From positions 1-64,000 of the forward strand of contig JAMYHX010000168.1 of NCBI GenBank assembly GCA_025529335.1: a stretch of 64,000 nucleotides of DNA, in the 5' to 3' direction. Source of the DNA: Rhizopus sp. PT2906. Lineage: Eukaryota > Mucoromycota > Mucoromycetes > Mucorales > Rhizopodaceae. The position numbers were made by a program, and so were the translations under genes. The notes beneath the pieces were generated by a model. It worked only from the letters and a program-made list of their open reading frames with translations. It had not been told where the DNA came from and made no database searches. Shown one piece after another: positions 35,081 to 45,602 of the stretch. Position 1 is the stretch's first letter, and every line of letters starts with the position of its first letter.

Positions 35081-35111
<31 letters not shown>
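35081..35111. repeat. Poly-A run of 31 bases
   Basis: An uninterrupted A run on the plus strand. It is either a simple homopolymer or the tail of a retroposed sequence; no flanking target-site duplication was recognised. Confidence 0.9.
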
Positions 35112-35113
<2 letters not shown>

Positions 35114-36782
35114 GCTTTGATCCAAGGCGGCAATTGAGTTCGAGTGTATTTCGTCAACCAAATCAGAAAAAAGTTTTCAACTAAAAAAAAAAAAATGAGG
35201 TTGAGCTTTCGATTAGAACGTTTTTTCCCTTTAATGAAATGAACCAACATTAATCTTGATCATGAATAAAGCGAACACCAAATGCATGCACTGCTGTGTT
35301 TACAAGTAAAGTACCCTTGACAGTATTAACTATAGGGGGTCAACAAAGTAAAGGCTACACTTGGTCAACTAAATGACAGCATTCGCTGTTGCAGTGGTGA
35401 ACTGCTCTGCCATCACATTGTTCCTCTCTACTATTTTTATTCCATATAAGGCTTATTTTTTTTATCCTTTTGACATTCACGTATTCATATTCTTTTTCAT
35501 TAACAACACCCTTTCTCATCGCTCAATCAATCACATATTTGACAATACCTCTCATTCATGATACACGAGTATCCATGACAATAAGGAACTATATAAAGTA
35601 TGTCGCGTACCTTAGCAATCCGTCCTGTTTCGAGCGCCATTTGAAATAGTTTATGCAGACTTGGAAGATCCATTGCTTTACTATAAAAACGAACGTATAG
35701 TTATTACATCTATCACAGTCACCATCGTCGCTAATAATAATCTACATTTCACAAGCAGAAGGGAAAAGGATAGGGATATAACGATAGGAAATAGAGGATA
35801 AACATTTTACCTTTTACCCCCTTTTTTCATGTGCACTAAAAATAAAAACAAAAGCATTACACACTCTTGTGTTTTCCTAAGCCAGTTATGCTCATGCTTG
35901 ATAAACAGATTTTGATACATAAAGGCTAAGGTGATTTAATTTTGGCTATTTTTAGCAAAAAGTCATAGTGGCTAACCAAATAGATCAATCGTGATTGACT
36001 TCTTTTGATTGACAAATAACAACTGTAATGGAATCAATTGCGTGTGTTCCACAGAATTGGCAGCCTAGTGCTCTTTGAGAAAGCCTTTTTTTTTGTTTAC
36101 TATCAGCTGCCGTCCCCCTCTCAACCTTTTTCTTTGTACATTTAATTCTCATCTTACATTTTTTATTTATTCTTAAAGAAAACGACCAGAAAAATAGAAA
36201 AATGCATATTGGAAATGAGAAAGTTGAAGCAATCATAATAAAAAAATTATACGTGCGTGCGTATGTATGTATGTATGTATGTGAGGTCAACTTTATGTAA
36301 ACAAGCGACATCAGAAAAGGAAGAGGCTGTGAAAAAAATATGCAAAAAAAAGGGAGGAGGCGTTCGGATGCTCGGATATGTTCTAATATGGATAAGATAG
36401 AGAACGAGTTATTTATATATTCATACATTATTGGTGAAAGGAGGAATGAGTCATTTATTTTCAGCCTAAATAACATGATTCATATAAATAAAAAACTATA
36501 AAAGAGACCATCATTCTTGTCTTTTTTCTCTTTTTTTTTTTACTTTATTCTTTATCTTTTTTAAAATTCTCCTATACTTTTATTATTCTATTATTCTCTA
36601 TGTTGAAAAGGTATAACAGCGTTTGGGTGATGTCAAATTGTATGTAACTAATGTCATCCTTTAGAAAATACACTTTTGCTGACTCTATTTTATTGTTCCT
36701 AATGCATCTTACTCTATTATAATGGCCTTTCCTTAAAGAAACCTCTGCTACTCGTTAATACTCAAAAAAAAATACTTGCTAC

Positions 36783-36940
36783 TGCTTATCAATATACTCA
36801 AACAATCAAACAAATACTCAAATGCTTATCAATGCCTACAATAGTCATCAGTGCCTGAAAATGCTAGTGAATGCCTGTCTCATGCTTATCAACATCGAAA
36901 AGCCCCTAAAGAATTTTGCCCATGTCTATCAATGCCTGCT
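36783..36940. repeat. Degenerate direct repeats of TGCTTATCAATGCC type
   Basis: Variants of TGCTTATCAAT recur at 36783, 36823, 36883 and (as TGTCTATCAATGCC) 36923, with related GTGCCTGAAAATG and GAATGCCTGTC units in between. The spacing is about 40-60 bases. The translation is not conserved, so this looks like a decayed minisatellite. Confidence 0.5.
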
Positions 36941-37453
36941 GCTAATGAATACTGCTCTGGAGTAACAACGTATCCAATCTACTTTGCCACTATCTGCCAA
37001 ACTCTATCAAGCTCTGCTACAGGTCGCTGCTTCTCTACGCTGGATCATTCCGAGATGCTCCTATTGTTATGGCTCTGCCTCTACAGCTGATGAGCGGCCC
37101 GTAAACCCTTCCTCCCCCCTACTGCTGAGCTCGGCGGTTGCGATGCTCCAAAGGTTCAATATTCCGATGTCTCCACGGTCATCACCCCTTCCAAAACGCT
37201 TCGTCCTAGGTACTTAGAAGTGCACTCTTTGTACGTTGAAGTATCTCTTTCGTTGAATTTACCGTGGTATAGTTTTGAGATTGACTTTTAATTTGAGATT
37301 TGAGACTTGAGTACTTTTTTTTCATGGAGGGTTTACACCTTGTAGTCTTCTGGCATGCAGTCTATGGTTCTAGTCATCTTGGGTTTGAAAGCTAGTGATA
37401 ATGTGGCCTTCTGGACTTATGGAAAGAAAAAAGAAGAAAAAATCTCTCTGCTT

Positions 37454-37522
37454 GGCTATCAAAACAAAGGTCTCTACTTGCTCTCTTAACTTTGCTATCA
37501 AAACAAAAATCTCTACTTATTC
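37454..37522. repeat. Two-copy 30-bp direct repeat
   Basis: The unit GCTATCAAAACAAA followed by (A/G)(A/G)TCTCTACTT occurs at 37454-37483 and again at 37493-37522 with few differences. Non-coding. Confidence 0.6.
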
Positions 37523-38818
37523 AAAGCTCTCTCTCTCTCTTTGGAAACCAAACTATTGTTTACTTTAATAAAAACTTCATTTTGATACTCCTACACTTTG
37601 ACTTTTTGCTCTCTAATCTTAATAAAATATATCCACTTGACGCACTTTTCTTTGTCTATGGTAATCCAAGGAAACAACAGTTTAATGATTTCTTCATATG
37701 CATAATTATGAAGTAGTTCGAGGTAATGGTCGCTATATAACCTCATATAGGTAGTTCTTATTAGTGACATGCCATATATTAAAGTTAGTCTGTGCTATAC
37801 AAACTTATAAGCGTTCTTTTAGGCTCTCAAATTCACGTCCATGTATCGTCTTTGAGTATTATGTCATCGAATTCTTTTCATTGACGGAACGTATTCCTTG
37901 TATAATATATCTTCACCTAAATGTGTTGACGATCTATTGAGACTACGAAAATAAAAGGGCTCCTTCTGTATCTTCACTACTAAAAGATAGGCTCTTCTTG
38001 CTCTATATTTTCATATTTGACACATCACCTTACAGAATTGAAGAGTGGGTCTTAGAATCAGCCCGCATACTACCAGCGGGCGAGATACCGGCTGAGAAAA
38101 TAACAGCACTAGTCTTGTCGAATGCGAGTTGGTGTTGAACATTTTCGTTGTTGTGTGATGTGTGCTGGTGTTTGACAAGGAACTGACCTCTGGACGCAAA
38201 CTCCTTCTGTAAAACTGGAATTTTCCAGCTTTGGGATCAACCTGGTCAACAAGATAGGACTGTAGTTCGGTAAGCTGGTATTGTAGGGCTTTTATAATAT
38301 GACTGAAGGAGTCAAAGCGGTCAGATTAACCAGATTTAAGTTGTTGGCTGAGGCATTTTTTTAAGTATGCTCTTTTTTATTGGCATTCGAAAGGGCCCAA
38401 GAGAGAAAAGAAAAAAACAGAAGAGTTTTAAGATAACCTTGATCAATCATGCAGTCGCTTTTCAAGAGCTTGAGTTACAACAAGATTATAAGCTTCATTT
38501 TAAACAACTATGACAAAATAGGATGCATTTGTGAAAAGCTTTGTATGAACACTATATTGATTATATTGCTAACAAAATGGGTATACTTTGTTGAATCATT
38601 TTATTTTCTTGGTTCGCTAACTAGAAGCTCAGGAAACACTTTTGAAAGTACAAGGTCCACCAGCAGATACATCAGATGCTTGTTAGTCTTTTTGTTTTGA
38701 AGTGGTTCAAGGGTATCATGTATATGAGATTGAAGTTGGTTCAGGTCACTAGTTTCAAATAAAATAGAACTAACACGATCTATGAACGATGTTAGTTTAA
38801 ATGATAAAGAAAAAAAGC

Positions 38819-40334
38819 TTAATTTTTACGTGGTATGGCTACAGTCAGTAATCTCTCTGCCCGAACTCGCATCTGTTCTCGCTGAAGTGGGGTTGGTGGG
38901 TCTGCCTTTTGCATAAATTCACCATTTGGCCACAACATGTCAGTTCCAAGCCTTAGGTAGAATACAATATGATCCTCACTCAAGAGATGTAATACTGCTT
39001 GCTCCAAGAACCTATTAAAAATAAAGTATTTAGCAACCGTGTATTTTTATACTTGGCATTGTTACTTGTCTATAAGCAATCCACCACCAAAGACACGAAT
39101 GAGGGGCCAAAAGAACATGGCGAGCATCTGCCAGGCAAATTGCAATAAAGGTCTATCCTGTATTTGACATGCTATATGCACAAACTCCATCACAGGCTCA
39201 ATCAACCGTACTTGCCGTGTCTGCTTTTTATGCTGTGTGACCCTTTGGTATCTTTCCTGGGAATGTGTAACCGTTGCGACAAGGTAGAGCCAAAACGACC
39301 GAATGGGAGCTAAAAACACTTGCAGGGTGATATAACCAAATGAAAACTGGCGGTGATCAGCAGCAGCAGAGCCCCCTTTGGGATCATCTGTATCTACTGT
39401 CACCTCTTGTCCTTGTAACCGTCGCTTCTCTTGCAGTTGCTGCATATGCTTTGTCAAGCTATCATCTTCCTCTGGCTGATCGCTGATTGTCTTTGTTTGC
39501 TTTTGAAATGGTTGTCCATTTGTTAATGCACTAAAATAAGTTTCTGCAAATTTTCCGGATGACTCAAGCTTGTCTAGCTCTGGTTCGAACGGTGCCAGTA
39601 ACTATTGCCATTAGTAAATGTGAATCGGGGTTTATAGCAATGTTTTACCTTGCAGATGATCATATGAATCGTGTATGGATCAGTCAGGCTTTCGATCATA
39701 TTGTACAAGATCAAGTTAGATAGAATTTCTCTTATCAATTGTCGTAAACAATCGCTCTGAAAGTCTTTTGGATCGAGCAAGATCCGCAAGATGGATTCAG
39801 TTAATAGTCGAAGATACTCTTGTTCGCGATGGTCTATAGGCTGTAGTGCAAAGTGAGGCTGCATACCGTGAAAGAGGTCTGGCAATGAACTTGAACCGCT
39901 GCCATGATTCATATGTAATCGTCTTTTGGCTTCTCGATAGTCATGGTAATGTATGGTTAAAAGTTTTGGTAAATCTATCAATATCAATTCAGTCCAATCC
40001 ACCTTTTTTTTTTTTGGGCGTGTTAAAAGTGAGATCAGCACAATAGCCATAATTATACCTCATAACAGAGTCTCTTTTCTAACTTTTGGATGATCAAGAC
40101 AAGTACTTTGATTAGTTCTGTTGTAAGATCTTGGTCATTTGTGATGAGTCTATACCAAGGGTGAATGAAGTCTCGTACAAGAAGTGCAAGATAGGTGTAT
40201 AATTCGAGATCAACCGTCTTTGAGCTCGTAATATCTATTGGTGGACCTAGTCGTCTAGGATCTGTCTTGGGTAAAGTGAGTAATTCAGGAAAGAGTATTC
40301 TTAAATGAAGAGGACGTAAGGTTTTGTTGTTCAT
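38819..40334 (-). CDS. PXA/Nexin_C domain protein (Pxa1-like, without PX or RGS)
   Basis: Four exons (40059-40334, 39649-40002, 39066-39601, 38819-39011) give 452 aa. The N-terminal 190 residues match the PXA pattern: LLVRDFIHPWY, then ILKLEKRL-like, DLPKLLTIHYHDYREAKRRL, and a closing LLDPKDFQSDCLRQLIREIL. The C-terminal part has FLEQAVLHLLSEDHIVFYL and LWPNGEF, typical of the Nexin_C domain. Animal SNX13/14/25 and yeast Mdm1 have these two domains with PX (and RGS) between; here neither is present, like the fission yeast Pxa1 and budding yeast Nvj3 proteins. Such proteins act at ER-vacuole contact sites and lipid storage. The ATG at 40334 follows an acceptor-like site, so a 5' leader intron is possible. 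Confidence 0.85.
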
Positions 40335-40796
40335 TTGTAAAGAGCTGAAAAATACAATGTCAGTTGATTCTGTTACAGTAACAAGCTGTGTCACATTATC
40401 ACGTGTGCATTAATGGTTAGTAATAATGAACAACTCTGCCCAAAGTACCCCAAGATATATATATATATATATATATACATATATTTGTGTGTGTGTATGT
40501 GTAGTCATGATAGACTCACGAAAGGTTATCAATAGTCTCAAGTTGCCATCTTTACATTTCAACGTATTTTGATACTACACCAATCCTGTATACACTTTGC
40601 AGCAGTTCAGTTAAAACCCTTTCAAGCATTCTTCGTTTGCTGTAGGGCAACAACTGTAGAGTTTACCGCGTTTTTGAGACTCAAGTCATTTTTATATTTC
40701 TTTCCCATTTCCCCTTTGTCTTTTTATTTTTCTTCTTCTTCTTCTTCTTTGTATTAGCCAACGAACATAGAACCACAAACTTTGCTTGAATCCGAG
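40335..40796. other. Divergent promoter region with AT and GT microsatellites
   Basis: Contains an (AT)n tract at 40459-40479 and GT repeats after it. A pyrimidine tract (CTT repeats) followed by ATTAG at about 40753-40757 suggests a 5' leader intron acceptor for the kinase gene. Confidence 0.5.
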
Positions 40797-42579
40797 ATGA
40801 ATTGTTACTCTCTTGATGCGAAAGAGAAGCACATGATGGAGAAGAAGAAAGTTGATCCCAACCTGCAAATTATACACGCATTTGCAAAGAACAGTAGGAA
40901 CAAAACAGGAACGCCAGGATCAAAGACAACAAATAAACGAAAGGAAGGCTCGTTTGAAAGTGATACAGATGAATCATTTTCAGGTAAAGTTTACAGTATT
41001 TTTCTTACTGCTTATTGATATACCATTTTCTAATATCAGAGAGGCTCAAAAAGAAGCATCATCGAGCCGCATCAACTGTAGGCGATACAGATATGGAGTG
41101 TAATTTGATAATAGGAAAGGAAAGATCTATCAGGACGCCATTTACTTGTCAATATTGTGCTCACTGCGTACCTAAAGAACTTTCAACTATTTCTTTCCTC
41201 AGCTTATCCAACATTGATGAATTAACTGATAAAATGACCGAATACTGTGACTCTGATATAGACGAACGCGAAAGAAGCCTTTTTAGTCCATTATCTGATC
41301 TTTCACAACCATCAGATAGTCAAGAGATGAATGAAGACGACGATCATGAAGAAGAGGAACCGAGACGTGTTTTACGCCCAAAGAAACCGATTATATACAG
41401 GACAGAGACGCCATTTAAAGAACTTGGATTGTTTAGAAGAACGTGTACAAAGGAAAAGAAGAAATTGCCAGAAACAAAGAACAACATAAAAGAGTCAAGT
41501 ACAAAAAAGAATGATGAAGCAGATATTATCGAATATCCTGAAAAGTTGATTGGTGAATGCGGAAGGATTGATAAAAGTGATATTCAAGTGCATAATTGCT
41601 TGCTTGGAGAAGGACAAACGAGCCTCGTATATAAAGGAAAATATAAAAATTTGACCATTGCATGTAAAACAGGTCGAATACAATGCTTAAAGGAGAATGA
41701 AAAGAAAGTCAAACGTGAACTTGAATTTTCTAATAAGCTATATACCTGTCGATTTACAAACAGATACATCGGTTGGATATACTGTCATCCAAATGAAATA
41801 ATGAACAAGGACACCATGAAGAAATATACTCGTTCCAAATTCAAGCCATCACCTACAATTTTTGTCATCCAACGACATTTCCCTAATAGAGATGGTAGAA
41901 CTTACTTTCACAATAGAGGTAAAAATAAAGTAACAAAAGAGAACGTAACTTACTCTTTACTAGGAACAAACATACATCCATATGAGATACTTCAAATAGG
42001 CATCTGCTTATTTTCTGCTTTAGAAAATGCGCATGAACTTGGTATAGGCTTTGTCGATCTAAAACTTGAAAACCTATTGGTAAATGTAGTATTGTATCAA
42101 TCATCCGCTAAACTAATGCTTGTTTTTATAGATTGATTCAGCAGGATCTGCTTATCTTTCAGATTTCGAGCAAGTATTCGATAGAACATAAAGTGTGTAA
42201 AACTAAACTTTTCTTCTATAGATCATGCATTGAATTCAATGGTCGTGAAAATGTGCATTTAACTAAAGATATTAGCTGGACATATAGCGTGGCAGCACCA
42301 GAGATGATTGAATATGGTATCTTTTCTAAAGCATCGGATGTATTCATGGCCATGGTGATAATTGCAGAATTGACGTCGGTGAATAAATCAGATGAACTAT
42401 TTGAAAAGAACGTTTTGCAGAGACAAAGTAGTGGACATGTTGCAGTTGTCACCAAATATATACCAAGACGGTATAAACAATTTTACCCTTTATTAAGAGC
42501 AGGTTTAAAGAATGATGCAGCTCTAAGGCCGACAGCAAAGGATGTATTAGAGTGTTTATTAAATATGAAGGCAGAATAA
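40797..42579 (+). CDS. Atypical protein kinase-like protein
   Basis: Four exons (40797-40983, 41040-42079, 42132-42169, 42222-42579) give 540 aa. The first 240 residues are charged and low-complexity, with a CQYCAHC motif near residue 100. The kinase part starts at about residue 249 with LGEGQTSLVYKG (glycine loop) and ACKTG (catalytic Lys), then FVDLKLENLL (residue about 400; FVD replaces HRD), YLSDFE (replacing DFG) and SVAAPEM (APE). The Asp of VDLKLEN is kept, but the Gly of DFG and the His of HRD are changed, so activity is uncertain. The third intron needs a GC donor (42170-42221, GCAAGT...TAG): only this keeps the frame, since the nearby GT leads to a stop. Function unknown. Confidence 0.78.
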
Positions 42580-42586
42580 TTTTAGT

Positions 42587-43113
42587 TTATAATAAACGCT
42601 TTCTTGTCACTATTTCAAACCACATCTTCCAATCGCATAAAAATGACCAAAGAGGATAACGGAAAGTAGCAGGTTTGCTATAAATGGATCAATGACCTTT
42701 TCTTTTTCATTATTTTTTATATTCTTACTTCTTTTCAAATACAAAATGTCCAATCCAAGCAAAAAAGTAGCCTATGTAAGAACAGTCAATATCACGTTTA
42801 TATTTATAATTTTCTACTTTCAATATTTACCCTGCAAGATACCCGCAAGTAAAAATTTAGCCTTACGACGACGAGCAGCCAAATAAGCAAACACTAGACT
42901 GAGTGTTGTCCCTTTTTTTTTTTTGGATGATGAGCTTATTTAAAAAGCAGTAATATATTATTTATTACCAAGAAAATGCAGCCTTCTGTTTATCTTGTTA
43001 CAATGTTCTCCGAGATAAAACGGATAAAACTCTTGAAGTGACTTGAAGCCATCTTGAGGTTCTGATCTTCTCGAGTAATTAGGATTAGCTACTGTTCTTT
43101 TATTATCTGACAT
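42587..43113 (-). CDS. DUF962 family protein (Mpo1-like)
   Basis: Four small exons (42969-43113, 42831-42893, 42729-42771, 42587-42677) give 113 aa; none is long enough to stand out as an open frame. The protein has the DUF962 pattern: FYPFYLGEH, NRRLHFLG, GYFFAWIGHFVFEKNKPATFRYPLWS and a final CDWKMWFEI. Three His residues (EH, LHF, GHF) are the proposed Fe-binding set of the yeast relative Mpo1, an Fe(II) peroxide-dependent dioxygenase acting on 2-hydroxy fatty acids at the ER. This protein is shorter than yeast Mpo1 (174 aa) and looks like the roughly 100-aa bacterial type. Its stop lies 7 bp from the kinase stop on the other strand. Confidence 0.85.
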
Positions 43114-43684
43114 TGTAGAAGAGAAGAGAAAAAAGAGTATAAAAAATTATCAAACCTTGTATTACTTGTGTGCCATCACGTGAACACTCTTCAAAACCAT
43201 ACTCATAGCTTTTTCTGATATTGACATTATTCTTGGAGTTACCACTCAGAACACAATTAATTCAAGAATATAAAGCGTAATACAACACCAAAGAACGACT
43301 AATAATAAAAGTCTAAAGTCAAAGTACGATAGATATGAATTTGACTTTTATCTTTCTTTGTCATGGCATTAACTTCTCACGACATAACTCTGAGAATGAA
43401 TGGAACATAGCAAAGAAATGATCGAAGAAATAGATATTGATGACTAGACTGATGACAAGCTTTTAAAGAAAAGAGCCCACAACTTTCATTGTCGAAATAT
43501 ATTCCTCAAATTATTCCAAAGTTTAAGTCGGAGAAGATCAACAATCTGTTTTCCTCCTCGGAGGAATATTTCCCTTTTAACCAAAGAAATTTACGGTTGC
43601 AAAGGGATTGTACGGCAGAAAGAACAAGGTCATCAAAAGGGGGCAATAGACTTTGAAGGGAAAAGTGTATCGTTTATTTTTCTA
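43114..43684. other. Intergenic (promoter of the DUF962 gene)
   Basis: Contains a palindromic TCACGTGA at about 43177, an E-box-like site for bHLH regulators. An open minus-strand stretch near 43150-43230 reads like protein but has no start or partner exon. No other gene. Confidence 0.45.
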
Positions 43685-45484
43685 TTAATTGCCTTCTTTG
43701 ACATCTTCATTACTATTCTTTAACATCTTTAAACATTCTGGATGGCCCAAGTGAGCCGCTCTTCGGAACCATTTCGATGATTTCTCGGCAGATTGCTTAA
43801 CGCCAATGCCATTCTCATAAAAAATACCTAAACTGTAGTAAGCATCTGCAGCCACTGGTTTCAACTGGGCTCTTTTAGCAAGTACAGCAGCCTTTCTTAC
43901 CCACGTATATGCTGCCGAGTCAGACTGCGGTAGAGCTTTAGACTTGATCGAACCTGTCAAGTACCATCCGGATAAAGCTAATGCGGCTTCTGCATAATTC
44001 TGTTTTGCAGCAAGTGTGTACCAATGTATAGACTGCGCTTCGTCTTCGACAACATGTGACCCTGTTTCATAGCATTCGCCTAATTTGAATTGACTGGGCG
44101 CATAGCCTAGATTAGCTGCATCATGCAGTAACTTGATAGCATACTGAGTGTCGGGAATTATACTTGTATCCTGGCATTCCTTGTTGAGATGTATGATGGC
44201 TAGCGCATGGAGTGCTTCTGGAAGTGCCATTTCGCTGTCGACTGTCATCGTATCACTCTGTGCTGCTGCTCTTTGTAGCCATATGATTGCATCACGTTTA
44301 ATCACAGGTTGCCCGCAATAGCCTCGCATATAGATTACGCCTAGTTTGTACATACTGGGGACATGCACTAAATGCGCAGCCTTCTTGTAAAATGTAACTG
44401 CACGTCCACCATCTCTTGCGGTACCTAATCCTAATTCGTAGCAAACACCAACACGGTATGTTGCTTCAGGGTGTCGCTGCTTTGATGCTTGTAAATACCA
44501 GGCAAACGCTTGCTCATGATTCATTGGCCACCCGAGAGCACCCATGCCATAACAACTTCCGAGTAAGAATTGTGCTTCGGCATCACCTGCTTGTCCTGCA
44601 CTTTGACCAGACGTGGCTAATTGCTTCAAGATTTGCTTGGCCTCCTTCACCATGAGCTGGCCCAGGTTAGGATTGCTTTGAGAATGCTGTCTTAACGTTG
44701 TCATGATACCATCCAGGAGTTGACGACGTGCCGTACCAGGATTAGGAGTTGTAATGTTCATATCATGAGGAACAACAATACTGTTTTCTGGATTCATCTT
44801 GGAAGCACATTGCAAAAGATGTAAACACAGTGCCAGCTGAGAACGCGAGTCACCGTTTGCCTTTTCTTGTTCGTATAAGGTATACATCTCTTCAATAGTC
44901 TTTGGTACAGGCCATTTTTGTTCGACATCAGATGCCGCTGCTTTGTAGGGATCTAAACTGTCTTTATTGCTGGTATTGTTACTGCTACTGGTATTCATAC
45001 TACTACTACTGCTGCTGCCTGTAATACTCGGCCCGGATGATTCATGCTCTACTCTGAGTGTTCTTCCATTTACCTTATCAAAGTCAACGACAAACTCTGC
45101 GGCTTGTTCTATATCTTGCTCGGGTATGGATCCAAGCTTTATTGGATCTATCATTTGGTCGTCTTCAATGGTCGGATCCATTATGATAACTTGAGTTTCT
45201 AGTTTTGCTGTATCAGCCTGCTGGTTTAATTCGTACACCGTCAGAGGTTTAATAGGCGATGATGATGTATGATCTGCAAGTGAATCGCTACTGCTACTAT
45301 TTAAGCTGTTCACAGCTGTCTTATCTTTTCCTATTGATTCATTACTTTCTTCTTTCAAACATTTTCCTGCTTCATTAATAGATTTTTGAGTAGGATTGTC
45401 TTTAATGATGGTATGTTTTTCTTCTAATGCAGGCATGAATCGCTGTATGGGTGTCCAATAAGGCGTATCTACTGGAGATGACAT
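43685..45484 (-). CDS. Sel1-repeat protein, Skt5/Chs4-like
   Basis: Single exon of 600 codons, 599 aa from the ATG at 45484. The first 210 residues are low-complexity (Ser/Asn/Thr). From about residue 265 to the end there are at least seven Sel1-like helical repeats, e.g. AEAQFLLGSCYGMG, EATYRVGVCYELG, PSMYKLGVIYMRG, PSQFKLGECYETG and ADAYYSLGIFYENG. This arrangement is typical of fungal Skt5/Chs4 activators of chitin synthase III. The prenylation box that ends yeast Skt5 (CaaX) is missing; the protein ends in EGN. So membrane attachment, if any, must differ, and other Sel1-repeat roles are possible. The ATG at 45484 was chosen because earlier Met codons would lie in the 118-bp gap after YME2. 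Confidence 0.85.
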   Translation of the reverse strand: MSSPVDTPYWTPIQRFMPALEEKHTIIKDNPTQKSINEAGKCLKEESNESIGKDKTAVNSLNSSSSDSLADHTSSSPIKPLTVYELNQQADTAKLETQVIIMDPTIEDDQMIDPIKLGSIPEQDIEQAAEFVVDFDKVNGRTLRVEHESSGPSITGSSSSSSMNTSSSNNTSNKDSLDPYKAAASDVEQKWPVPKTIEEMYTLYEQEKANGDSRSQLALCLHLLQCASKMNPENSIVVPHDMNITTPNPGTARRQLLDGIMTTLRQHSQSNPNLGQLMVKEAKQILKQLATSGQSAGQAGDAEAQFLLGSCYGMGALGWPMNHEQAFAWYLQASKQRHPEATYRVGVCYELGLGTARDGGRAVTFYKKAAHLVHVPSMYKLGVIYMRGYCGQPVIKRDAIIWLQRAAAQSDTMTVDSEMALPEALHALAIIHLNKECQDTSIIPDTQYAIKLLHDAANLGYAPSQFKLGECYETGSHVVEDEAQSIHWYTLAAKQNYAEAALALSGWYLTGSIKSKALPQSDSAAYTWVRKAAVLAKRAQLKPVAADAYYSLGIFYENGIGVKQSAEKSSKWFRRAAHLGHPECLKMLKNSNEDVKEGN

Positions 45485-45602
45485 GAAAATGGGTAAGCGA
45501 AAGAAATGCACAGAAAAGGTGACATTAAAAGAAGAAGAGAATGAGAAAATATACATCAAAAAATTCTTTATTGAAAAAGTCTCCGTTTTGTTTTTGTTTT
45601 TT

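Larger units (their letters stand above)
35112..38818. other. Gene desert with simple and degenerate repeats
   Basis: About 3.7 kb. A minus-strand ATG near 35673 followed by about 20 sensible codons and a GTACGC donor hints at a first exon, but I could not find an in-frame partner. A 62-codon minus-strand frame at 38011-38199 also has protein-like composition in an alternative frame. A GTAT microsatellite lies at 36253-36281. The region holds the degenerate repeats listed separately. No gene is supported. Confidence 0.45.

Noticed and set aside
34906..35250. Minus-strand hydrophobic ORF with a poly-Phe run
   Set aside because: The poly-Phe comes from the A-run at 35081-35111. I found no consistent splice model or family.
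35985..36476. Minus-strand 163-codon frame
   Set aside because: Composition is that of AT-rich non-coding DNA with microsatellite translation (TYIHTYART); no conserved segment.
42692..42886. Plus-strand two-exon 25-aa basic peptide starting at 42747
   Set aside because: It is the antisense of DUF962 exons 2 and 3, whose minus-strand frame matches a known family.
44416..45194. Plus-strand open frames within the Sel1-repeat gene
   Set aside because: Shadows of the minus-strand coding sequence.
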